Positions 20,614-30,312 of a stretch of DNA of 64,000 bases are shown here, in pieces. A model generated the notes under the pieces. The model did no database searches. It was not told the DNA's origin and saw nothing but the letters and a program-made list of their open reading frames with translations. Within the stretch, counting starts at the first letter, position 1. Every line of letters starts with the position of its first letter. A program made the translations under genes and the position numbers. The stretch covers positions 3,143,717 through 3,207,716 of the forward strand of contig NC_071330.1 of NCBI RefSeq assembly GCF_010183535.1, in the 5' to 3' direction. This DNA comes from Caenorhabditis remanei. Taxonomy: Eukaryota > Nematoda > Chromadorea > Rhabditida > Rhabditidae.

Positions 20614-23600
20614 ATGAATGTGCTCATTCAGGGAGCCGTTCAAGCTCTCGGATACTGTGAAGATGGAAAATATCACCGAGAACCTGACTGTTATGGTAAT
20701 TTTCTTTTTTTTTTTTGAAAAAAAACTGAAAAATTCTCATCAATAAATTTTCAGAAACCATCCGCGACTTGATCAGATATCTACGCGAAGATGGCGAAGA
20801 CTACACCGCCCGTATCGAGTGTGGACGACACAATTTGGTGGAGCATGATTTGGTGCCGATGGTGAAATGTGAGGATTTGAGTGATGACGAGTTTGATATT
20901 GCAATCAGGTAACTATTTCTGAAAATTTCTGAAATAAAGAAAGTATTTCCAGATTGATGGTGAACCTCTGTCAACCCGCAATCTCCACAATGCGCGGTAA
21001 AGCACCTAGCGATCGTGACCAGTGGAAGATGTACTGGGAGCTCGAGGAGAATCTGCGTCGCGCGAAAAACGCCTTCACCGATGCCTACTTTTTCACTGCA
21101 ATCAAAAAACGAATCGATAATTATTTCATCGAAACAGATTTCGATGATCGAGACGAGCGACTTCGTTTGGTTGTTGAGAGAATAGTTTTGCTCATTAAAT
21201 ACGTGTTTTCTATCAATCAAGACACTTCGGAAGGACGCCGGACACGTATTGAGGATAGTAGTCATGACCGGGTGATTCTCGCGTTTTTGGAATCTGGAAT
21301 CGATAAAACGCTGATGCATATCGCGAATCAGCCGAGAGAAAAAGAGTTCCACATCACAATTCTCGACATTTTCGCGTTAATTCTCAAGGAGCAGTGTCCA
21401 GAGAATCTCTCAAAACCGGAAGATGATCCAGAAGTTTCTACAGCAGAAAAGAAGAAAACTGAGGAGGAATTTCGAAAAATTATCGAAAACCACGTTGTAA
21501 AAGAGACACAAAAACGGAAATCCTTCTCGAGATTCGGTGGTTCCTATACGATTAAAGGGCTGAAAGGAATCGCTTCGAATTCTACTCAAGTAGTTTTCAA
21601 GCCGATTCAAAACGTGGAAAAACACAATTTTCTGGACGAAAGGAAGCAGAAAAAACGTGTCGCTAGAAATCGAAGACCGTTTGAAATCGACTCAAATACT
21701 CATTTTGCATCGAGTGAAGTGCGACGAATGTTGCGAGATATGGTCATTCGACTCATCGAAACTTGCTTTAATCGTCTCATGAAAAGCGCAAAATCCACAG
21801 TTTTCGTGCAGGGACATGTTATTCACAAGACCTCTCAAATCAACTATTTATTTATGGTGAAATTCATCCTCCGGTTTGTCCGGATGTCCAAACAAGAGTC
21901 ACTTTTCGAACGAATCTCCGAGTGCACTGGAGTAGAAGCATTCCACGAGAATAACGTCCAACTCACGGAATATGTGGAGAATGCCACGACGCTGAAAGGT
22001 GTGGAGGCGAAAAGTTACGGTTTGAAAGCCCAATATGCACTTGGAGCATACAATGAGCTAGTTCTCCTTCACAGACATATAGTGGAGTACGGGAAAGATG
22101 AAGGAGAGAAGAAACGAGCGAGAAGAGCGTTGGAGCATGTTGTGAACGTTGAGGAATATCGAGAACTGCCGATTTCTATCATGAAAAAGTTTTCGACATC
22201 GGTGCTTTCTAACAATTTCCTTCGAGAACTTGTGCTGACAACTCATCATTATATGAAGCTAGTAGAGAGATTTGTGAAGACGGGAGCTCTCAAAAAAGTC
22301 ACCAAGAAAGTCAAAGTAAGGAAGAATCGCCAAAAGAAAACTTCGCCTGAAGATATACGATCGGAGTTTGATAAAATGACAGTGGATAGTTTGGAGGCGT
22401 TGTGGGAGGAGTCCAAGGAGACATTGCTTCAAATTCTCAAGAAGGAAATCCCAGAGATGGATGACATGAATCCGATAAATCCACAATTGGAAGTGAGTCC
22501 AGAGGCTCAACAGAAGTTTGCAAAGCTCTTCATTCAAAGATCATTGAGATCCAAAGGATTCCCGGCGGCTGTTGGTTTATATCATGCTTCTAGAAGAATC
22601 TGGAAGGATTCGCATAGTTTCAGTGGTCTTGAAGAGGATGCAACTGTGGAGGATGAGCTGGATGAGCTCTATCAGATTCTGAAGATGGATTTGAAAAAAG
22701 TGGCGAGAGAGTTGAAAAAGGCGGAGGAGAAAGTTGGATCCGAGTTTGATAGATTTGATAAAATGACTTCAGAAGCTATCGAATCACTTTGGGAAGATCC
22801 AAAAGTTCAGGAGCTTCTTCTCCAGATTCTCAACAAGGAAGTTCCAGAATTAGAAGACGCCAACCCTTTGAATTGGCAGTTAGAAGTCAGTCCAGAGACT
22901 CAACAACAGTTCGCAATGCTCTCAATTCAGCGAGCTCTTCGTTCGAATGATCTCCCGAAAGCCATTGGTTTGTATCATTCCTCCAGAAAGCTATGGCCAA
23001 ATGAGAACTTTTTCGGAGCACCCGAGATTACTGTAGAAGAGGAAGTGACTGAGTTGGAGGGGATTCTGAAGGCAGATCTGGCGGAGGTGGTGAAAGAGAT
23101 GAAGATCGCTGAAGACGTGGCAAATAGAAAGTTGGATGACGTGGATGGTGACGTGTCAAGGGAATATGGGGATGAGATGAATTCAGAAGACGAAGAGGAG
23201 ACTCCTGCTTGGAAAACTGAAGAAATTGACTTCCAATTCGATCTCTATGTATCAAAATATGCGAATGCAGACGTTCTGAAGTGGTACGTCTTCTTGTTGA
23301 ATGACTTCTCGAAGAACGGTGTCGATTTGAATCAAGCACTTGTCAAAATGCTGCATAGAATCGCTTTCGATCTGAAACTCCCCACAAAACTATACCAAGT
23401 CTCTCTATTCCAAGTCCTTCAAAAAGTTAATCAACACTTTACAAATCTAACGAAAGAGCTTCGGAAGACAAGTCCATTCTACGAATTATATCAATTCGGT
23501 TTCCATTTACTCAAGAAATTCTTCGCCAAATTTGCCGAAATGGGACCGGAGCTGGCGATTGAGGCGTTGTTCTGGAAGGGACCGAAGGAATGTTTCGAGA

Positions 23601-26449
23601 TTGATAACGGATATGGATCATGGATTAAGAGCAAGGAGGCGGATATCAAAGTTTGGACGGAGGAGTTGGAATCGGAGATTCGACATTTGTATGATGAGTA
23701 TACGACGGTGGAGAGTAGAGAGGATGGTAAGGGAAAATGAGATTTCAGATTTTTAAAGTTTGCAGACTGAAAAAAGCTGAAAAATCACATTTTTTGCATC
23801 GAAATTGTCTGAATATGCTCAAAAGTACTCAAATTTTGCCCCGAAACAGTGAGTTTCGTGAACCAGTGATATTTGCAATTTTGAGAGAAAATCTCAAAAA
23901 ATAACGATTTTTCAAGTTTGTAGACTGAAAAAGTGCAAAAATCGCGTTTTTAGCATCGAAATGGTCTGAAAATGCTCAAAAATGCTCAAAAAGCACAAAT
24001 TTTGCCCCAAAACGGTTAGTTTCGTAAAACACTGACATTTGCGATTTTGAGGGAAAATCTCAAAAAATAACGATTTTTTAAAGTTTGTAGACTGAAAAAG
24101 TGCAAAAATCGCGTTTTTAGCATCGAAATGGTCTGAAAATGCTCAAAAATGCTCAAAAAGCACAAATTTTGCCCCAAAACGGTTAGTTTCGTAAAACACT
24201 GACATTTGCGATTTTGAGGGAAAATCTCAAAAAATAACGATTTTTTAAAGTTTGTATTATCGAAATAAAAAAGTTCCGACATTTTTTCCTCGTCGGTGTT
24301 TGCGGACTCAAGCCAAAATTATCAAATTTTGGCTTGAGTCCGCAAGCACCGAGGGGGAAAAAATGTCGGAACTTTTTTGTTGCGACAATAGACTGAAAAA
24401 AGCTGGAAAATCATGTTTTTAACATCAAAATTGTCTGAAAATGCTCCAAAATGCTCAAAAATCACAAATTTTGCCCCAAAACTGTCAGTTTCGTGAAACA
24501 GTGATATTCGCGATTTTGAGGGAAAATCTCAAAAAGAACGATTTTTTGGAGTTTTTAGACTGAAAAAATGCAAAAATCTAAGCTCAGAAACTACCAAAAA
24601 CACAAAAATAGCGAAATATTGTCAAAAATTAAGAATTTCCGCGAAAAAAGTTTTTTCTCACAGTTTTAGTGATTTTCATCCAAGAAAAACTGCGTTTTCA
24701 AGGAAATTTGTTCTAAACTGAAGCTGGGAATGCTATTTTTGATAGATATTTCATGAAAATGTCTTTGAAAAACTAATGCTTTAAAAAATTTCCGATTTTT
24801 TCAATTTCCATTTTCCAGGAATCGACGTGCTCGACTTCATCGAACACAACCTCTCCCGTGCTCGTTCCCGCAAACAAATCGCCAAAAAACTCATCGAATT
24901 CGGTCTCGATCTACTCGGTGCGAAATGGAAGAATCTCGAGAAGGCTCAAATGGATTCAGTACTTCCAGTCGGTGATATCCAGAAGGTGTACGATGAATGG
25001 AAATCGGGTGGTTCTGAAGGAGATCTTGTTGATATTCTGAAGGAGAAATTGACTGAATCGTTGGGTTCCGAGATTTCTAGAAAGAAGATTATCAAGCAGT
25101 TGGCTCATATGGATATTCTATATGAGAAACCGAAGAAAGAGAGACCGTTGCCTGAATGGGATAGTGGTCTGATTGAGGAGTTGACGGGTCTGAAAGAGCA
25201 ATTCGATGAAATTGAGGATGATGAGAATTTGTGTAGGTTTTTTTAGATGTCGGGGTGTCCAAATGTGTATTAGCACGGCACAGTTCTTACAACTGCGCTC
25301 CACCGAAATGCTTGAAAAATGTCTCTTTTTCTCCGAGTCTCTCAACTTCGCACACAATTTTATTCGGTTTCGGTAGAGCGCGGTTGTAAGAAGTGTGCCG
25401 TGCTAATATCTTATCATCTCATTTTCAGTGGGTGTCGACATTGTCTCCTACGTCATGAAACGTCTCTCCGTAAAGAAACCAACACGACAAGTGGAACGAT
25501 ATCTCGCTTCGATGGGCGCGAAAATCGTGGAACGTCCCAAAAACTCGTCTCGAAAATCTGAAAAGCCACGTAAAAAGATGAGCGAATACGAGGCGTTCTT
25601 GAATGACTCGAGCGATAATGAGGAGCCGATTCAGGAGGATTCAGAACCGGAAGATGACGCGGAGGAGCCGAAGATTAAGAAGAAGAAACGGGCGGTCTTG
25701 GAATCAGATGACGACGATGATGAGGTGGTGACGACGAAATCTAAGAGTCCAGTGGAATCCAGAGAGCCATCCATCGAGAAAAGTCCTCCGAAGAACACTC
25801 TGATGAGTCGGATTATGAATAAAAAGCGGAAGCTGGCCCAATTGGAGAGTGATTCCAGTGATAGTGAGGATGAGAGTCAGGGACAGGAGAAGGAAAAGAA
25901 GGAGGATGAGAAAGAGAAGAAGGATTCAGATGATGATGATAGTGATGGGGAGGATGATGCGGTTATTTATAAGGTTTGTTTTACAACTGCGCTCCACCGC
26001 AAACGAGAGAGTATCGGCGAAAGACGCAGAGTTTTTTCTCGCGCTGACACTAATTTTCACAAGTTTTGACCTATTTTCGCTACTTTTAATAGGAATTTTT
26101 GTAACTTGTTAAGAAAAATGGCGAAAATAAGTCGAAAACTGTGAAAATTAGTGTCGGCGCGAGAAAAAAACTCTGCGTCTCTCGCCGATACTCTCTCGTT
26201 TGCGGCGGGGCGCAGTTATAAGAGAGGGTGCGCTGCTAGTAGCTAGAACTGAAAGACTCATGAAATAAACCATTTCAGAGACGGTATGTGGACGCCCTAT
26301 TGACATCTGGCTCGGTGGCTGGCGGTAGAATCACTCGTGACACTTCTGAAGAGCCAGAAGAAAAAGAGGAGGAGCAAGAGGATCCGTTCTCGACGAAGAT
26401 CAAATTCAAGCGACGAATTGTGATGTCGGATAATGAGGATGATGATTGA
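20614..26449 (+). CDS. tim-1: TIMELESS-family replication fork protection/cohesion factor
   Basis: Seven exons (20614-20695, 20755-20908, 20953-23726, 24819-25232, 25429-25973, 26279-26449, with phases continuous) give 1379 residues. [Six coding segments are listed; any seventh would be non-coding.] The N-terminus is the diagnostic TIMELESS pattern: [27 protein letters not shown], then the HDLVPM region. TIMELESS binds TIPIN at the replication fork; C. elegans TIM-1 is known for chromosome cohesion. TTATTTCAG stands 4 bases before the ATG. Residues about 549-674 and 675-801 are a tandem duplication (DKMTVDSLEALWEE versus DKMTSEAIESLWED). The C-terminus is acidic and Ser/Lys rich, ending NEDDD. 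Introns carry a satellite, foldbacks and a MITE. Confidence 0.93.
23757..24550. repeat. Tandem repeat of about 167 bp in a tim-1 intron
   Basis: GTTTGTAGACTGAAAAAGTG begins nearly identical units at 23916 and 24083 (period 167). Diverged units flank them from about 23757 and 24391. Each unit contains GCTCAAAAATGCTCAAAAA and TTTTGCCCCAAAAC. A foldback element (24262-24388) interrupts the array before the last unit. Confidence 0.85.
24262..24388. repeat. Foldback element inside the tim-1 intron satellite
   Basis: Inverted arms AAAAAGTTCCGACATTTTTT / AAAAAATGTCGGAACTTTTT enclose GGTGTTTGCGGACTCAAGCC / GGCTTGAGTCCGCAAGCACC around a short centre. The GGTGTTTGCGGACT core recurs in a separate palindrome at 42667-42707. 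Confidence 0.85.
25268..25408. repeat. GCGCTC palindromic MITE, full-length copy in a tim-1 intron
   Basis: It runs from TATTAGCACGGCAC to GTGCCGTGCTAATA, with internal GCGCTCCACCGAAAT and TTTCGGTAGAGCGCGG. This is a good reference copy of the family, and it nearly fills the intron between 25233 and 25428. Confidence 0.9.
25975..26237. repeat. Long palindrome related to the GCGCTC family, last tim-1 intron
   Basis: Arms of about 110 bp: TACAACTGCGCTCCACCGCAAACGAGAGAGTATC at the left and its inverse ending GGGGCGCAGTTATAAG at the right. The arms contain AGACGCAGAGTTTTTTCTCGCG and the inverse. It starts within a few bases of the 5' splice site and fills most of the 305-bp intron. Confidence 0.8.
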
Positions 26450-26605
26450 ACTTATTTAATTTGACTAATGTTTTGTGCCATTTATTGATTAATTTGTCTT
26501 GAATTTTGCAATTTTGAACGAAAGATTTATTCAATGATAGGGAAACTTTGAAAGTTAACAGAATGGGAGTTCAGAAATTAAATTAATATTGTCAAATTAC
26601 GTGGC

Positions 26606-27010
26606 TTATTTACGTGGCTGTTGAATGCCTCCATTCGCCTTCTTCGCCTCGAAACTTCTCTTCCGCGGCGCGGCCAAGATTTGAAGAGATTTTGAGGACA
26701 CTTTCGAGCGTGTCTTCTTGTCCAGAATGTGCTCGTCGACGACGTCATAAACCGGATCGGTGAAGTCCTTGAGTGCCAACTCGCTGCTCCATTTGACTCC
26801 TCCGTATGGTGTCTCGTGTTTCGTTTCGATTGTCTGAAAATTTTTTGGAAATTTCTTTTTTTTTGCAGATTTTCAACATACCTTAGTTTCGACTGATTTA
26901 CTAATGAGTTCGACGTCCTTTTCGCCGCCAACAGGTGCTCCCATACGATATAAAGAGCTGTGAGTCGTAGATTTTTCAGTGAGAATTTGATTAATATAGA
27001 CGGTGTACAT
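26606..27010 (-). CDS. Small conserved-looking protein of unknown function
   Basis: Two exons (27010-26882 and 26830-26606) join in phase 0 to 117 residues. It starts MYTVYINQILTEKS and ends IQQPRK. The middle has the acidic segment DPVYDVVDEHILDKK, and the C-terminal third is basic. No domain is recognised. A reverse-strand AATAAA sits near 26526, so its 3' UTR approaches that of tim-1 in convergent orientation. The predicted intron is 51 nt with a GTATGT donor, typical of nematodes. Confidence 0.65.
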
Positions 27011-27233
27011 GATGGGGGAAAATGAGGAGAAGGAGACCGTCTAGAGGGGGAAAGTGAGTGAACGAAAGGGGAAAATACAAAAAATTGCGCGCATAGAGGT
27101 AGATCAAGAAGTTTTTTCTCGCGGGCAATGTAGATTTTGAAAATTGGTGCTTTGGGAAAAAAGAAAAACTTGAAAAATGTGGATAATGTCCTCAAATGTG
27201 GACAAAAATCCGTCGCCACTTATTCATTCATTT

Positions 27234-27388
27234 CAGATTTCCCGACAATTCCGTTCCCAAATCCAGAAGAAGGACGAAAAGTGTTGACATTGGCAATTGA
27301 GACGGCAGATAAGAATGGGTCAACAGTGATTCTGGCAAACGATCCAGACGCGGATAGAATTCAGATGGCTGAGAAACAGAAGAAGTAA
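27234..27388 (+). pseudogene. PGM2 exon fragment carried by the inverted duplication
   Basis: It encodes the same residues as the 3' part of PGM2 exon 32936-33229 ([20 protein letters not shown] through [16 protein letters not shown]), including the metal-binding DPDADR loop and the exon's GTAAGG donor at 27387. No other PGM2 exon is near it on this strand, so it cannot make an enzyme. The breakpoint at 27234 happens to create TTTCAG just before the fragment. Confidence 0.88.
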
Positions 27389-27455
27389 GGGGAGACTTTG
27401 AGGATTGAGAGATTTCAAAATTTATTAGGATGAAGGGAAATGGTACAAGAAAAGA

Positions 27456-28094
27456 CTAAAGGTTGAAACATCTTTTAAGCATTCGAATGATACAATTATC
27501 CTCCAAAAGTTCTCCGGTTCTTTCAAGAATCTCATCTTCAACATTAGCGTCGAGTGAGAACATTCTGTCCTCTGCCTCCTCGTCCTCAGTAGTCAATAAC
27601 TTGTTGGCAATATCCTTCATTGTTGGATACAGAGATGAAGGGAGATGGCACATATCGCCAGTGCAAATGTAGTGATTCGTGACGAAATCGATAAGATCCT
27701 CCTCCAATTGTTCGATTTCTTCCATTACTGGCTTCGGAGTCTCGATGAAAAACCCCTTCTCGTCCAATTTTGGGTAATCGTCTGACGGTCCGAACTCGGT
27801 CAGAAGCTGCATTTGAATGGTGTACGGAAGCACGTTGAGATATGGACATTTGTAGTTGTTTAGAGCTGCTTCTTTCGCTTTGAGAGCGTTGAATCCTTTC
27901 ACGAAGAAGATTGGAAGACGTGGACGAGTTGGATTCTCGCGGTCTTCTTGAACATCAACTTGTTGCTCGAGGAATCGGGAAACTTCCTCTCGAAGCAATG
28001 TTGCCAAATCGAAGATCTTTTTCTTCTCAGCGGCATTCTCGTCGACTGGAGCAGAATATTCAGAGAATGGAATTGGAAGAGTGAAGAATGCCAT
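27456..28094 (-). CDS. Intronless 212-residue protein, duplicate copy A
   Basis: A single-exon ORF starting MAFFTLPIPFSEYSAP and ending LKRCFNL. It differs from copy B (32227-32865) at about 12 of 212 residues (for example T5S, N20H, R52T, K113N, F115C), roughly 94% identity, and both frames are intact. The protein is acidic and leucine-rich (RFLEQQVDVQED, EEDLIDFV). I recognise no family and assign no function. Its 5' flank keeps the arrangement of copy B, including a GGGGCGGAGCTAG box and a TATATACACAAAGG segment, so the promoter appears to have been duplicated with it. Confidence 0.75.
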   Translation of the reverse strand: MAFFTLPIPFSEYSAPVDENAAEKKKIFDLATLLREEVSRFLEQQVDVQEDRENPTRPRLPIFFVKGFNALKAKEAALNNYKCPYLNVLPYTIQMQLLTEFGPSDDYPKLDEKGFFIETPKPVMEEIEQLEEDLIDFVTNHYICTGDMCHLPSSLYPTMKDIANKLLTTEDEEAEDRMFSLDANVEDEILERTGELLEDNCIIRMLKRCFNL

Positions 28095-28395
28095 TTTGGT
28101 ATGGGCAAGAGAGAGAGAATAGACGACTAGTCAAGTGAGCTGACTGAATGAGTAAATGACTGCCTCAGATTCTCGTTAGGATAGGGCGAGGAGGGCGGGG
28201 ACTCGCACTAGCTCCGCCCCTTTGTGTATATAGAGCGTGAGAACAAAGGAGTTGTAAATTTGATTGATTATCTAGATGTGTGAATCGCTTGACAATATGT
28301 GAAGACTGTTTTCACGAAAATAGTCGTATACTTGATGATTATCTACCAAGTTCGTTGTAAGTAAAGGGGTTTCTGGGAAAGTGAGAAGAAAGGAG

Positions 28396-30054
28396 TTAAA
28401 GGAGGACTGAAGTCGTATTTTTTTATTGCAGATTATGATACTTCAGAAAATTCTGAGCAACTTTCGTCATTGGAGCATATGCTAAAAATCGCTCTAAATG
28501 GCCTAAATTCACGTTTTCCCGGCTGAAAAGGAGCCTAGGTGGAAGAGTTTTGGGGGCCGAGGTCTCGACATTCTGCGCGGCCCCGGGCTGCTGTGTAGTC
28601 CTCTCGGACAAGTTTTGCTTCTCAATTTCTCGTTTTTTTTGCCTTTTTAGAGGGTTTCGTTGTTTTTTTTTTTCAAATTTCATCGTTTTTTCGACATAAT
28701 ATTACTTTAAGATGCATTATTGATCATATTTATATGTATTTTATACGATTATTCAACTTTTCGAACTGAAATCGTTCGATTTACGCCGTATTTTCTTCTT
28801 TTCATCCGTTTTTTCGTTTGTTGAATGAATTTTGCTGTTTTTCAGATTCAAAACGACCCGCAAGCGGCCAATCGACGTTCAACTCTCCAATTTTCTTCAT
28901 TTTTGTGTTAGTTTGTTTCAGAACTTATGTTTTCTCTCCGCCAGTATTTAATTTCAGAGCGATCGCTCCCGATAGACACCAGCCGGACACTCCGCCAAGC
29001 TGTCGGCCAGCTCGGCATCGTCTTCGACAAGGAGAACAGCGAAATTAGTCGTGTTAGTTTTAGAATAAACTATTGTTGTTCTCTCCGCCTATATTTCCAG
29101 ATTCCGCCGCACCGCAATTCGAAAAGAAGATTGATTGCGACGATTTGAGTGACAAGACAAGGAAGGATGAATGAATGAAAAAAAAACAATTATTTAAAAA
29201 TGTTTATTTAAAATCTCAATTATCTTCTTGAAATGTTAATAAAAAACTATTTCTCAATAAATTCTGAAAAAGCAGAAGAAGCCATTTTCTTTTTGTCGTT
29301 ATTGCCATTGAACTTCTCTTTCTTTCAGTCGTAATTTTCTGCGGCGGAATCTGGAAATATAGGCGGAGAGAACAACAATAGTTTATTCTAAAACTAACAC
29401 GACTAATTTCGCTGTTCTCCTTGTCGAAGACGATGCCGAGCTGGCCGACAGCTTGGCGGAGTGTCCGGCTGGTGTCTATCGGGAGCGATCGCTCTGAAAT
29501 TAAATACTGGCGGAGAGAAAACATAAGTTCTGAAACAAACTAACACAAAAATGAAGAAAATTGGAGAGTTGAACGTCGATTGGCCGCTTGCGGGTCGTTT
29601 TGAATCTGAAAAACAGCAAAATTCATTCAACAAACGAAAAAACGGATGAAAAGAAGAAAATACGGCGTAAATCGAACGATTTCAGTTCGAAAAGTTGAAT
29701 AATCGTATAAAATACATATAAATATGATCAATAATGCATCTTAAAGTAATATTATGTCGAAAAAACGATGAAATTTGAAAAAAAAAACAACGAAACCCTC
29801 TAAAAAGGCAAAAAAAACGAGAAATTGAGAAGCAAAACTTGTCCGAGAGGACTACACAGCAGCCCGGGGCCGCGCAGAATGTCGAGACCTCGGCCCCCAA
29901 AACTCTTCCACCTAGGCTCCTTTTCAGCCGGGAAAACGTGAATTTAGGCCATTTAGAGCGATTTTTAGTATATGCTCCAATGACGAAAGTTGCTCAGAAT
30001 TTTCTGAAGTATCATAATCTGCAATAAAAAAATACGACTTCAGTCCTCCTTTAA
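28396..30054. mobile_element. Giant near-perfect palindromic TTAA element, 1.65 kb
   Basis: Arms of about 715 bp (28396-29110 and 29341-30054) are inverted copies with very few mismatches (one near 28481/29969) around a 230-bp unique loop. TTAA is at both ends (28396-28399, 30051-30054). The ends AAAGGAGGACTGAAGTC match the element at 606-1424. The paralogous site in copy B has a single uninterrupted TTAA at 31945-31948, which confirms target choice and insertion. No transposase is present. The arms contain sequence resembling spliced host exons. Confidence 0.93.
28957..29163 (+). other. Exon-like ORF pair inside the palindromic element
   Basis: After TTTCAG at 28951-28956 an open segment reads RSLPIDTSRTLRQAVGQLG and on to about 29052 (NSEIS). 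A GTGTTA donor, a roughly 48-nt AT-rich intron with TTTCCAG, and a second open segment (SAAPQFEKKIDCDD) ending in a stop follow in compatible phase. The first segment is repeated inverted at about 29395-29495; the second is in the unique loop. It may be captured host gene sequence or a decayed element gene; no family is recognised. Confidence 0.4.
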
Positions 30055-30312
30055 TAATCAGGAATAGTAAAATAAGGGTTTTTTGGTTTCTGGGAAGGAA
30101 AGTAAGGGGAAATTGGGATTAAGAAAACAGGCAAAATAAAATAAAATGATCTAATACAGTATACACTTTATTATAATCTATTTAATTACACATATGAAGA
30201 CGAGAACATATACTATCACAATATAAATGCTTGACTATTGGTGGGGAATGTAATTATATCAATATCAGAATCTTATTAAATGCACAAGAAAAAAAAACAA
30301 GAGAAGAAAGAG

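Larger units (their letters stand above)
27234..28399. repeat. Inverted duplication, copy A (downstream of PGM2)
   Basis: This segment is the reverse complement of 31945-33086, with small indels. It carries part of a PGM2 exon, an intact gene and that gene's promoter. The homology resumes after the inserted palindromic element, at 30051 to about 30105, matching about 31890-31948. Because copy A contains a piece of a PGM2 exon, it is the derived copy. Confidence 0.9.

Noticed and set aside
29403..29633. Minus-strand ORF identical to the + strand ORF at 28818-29048
   Set aside because: It is the inverted arm of the palindromic element, not an independent gene.
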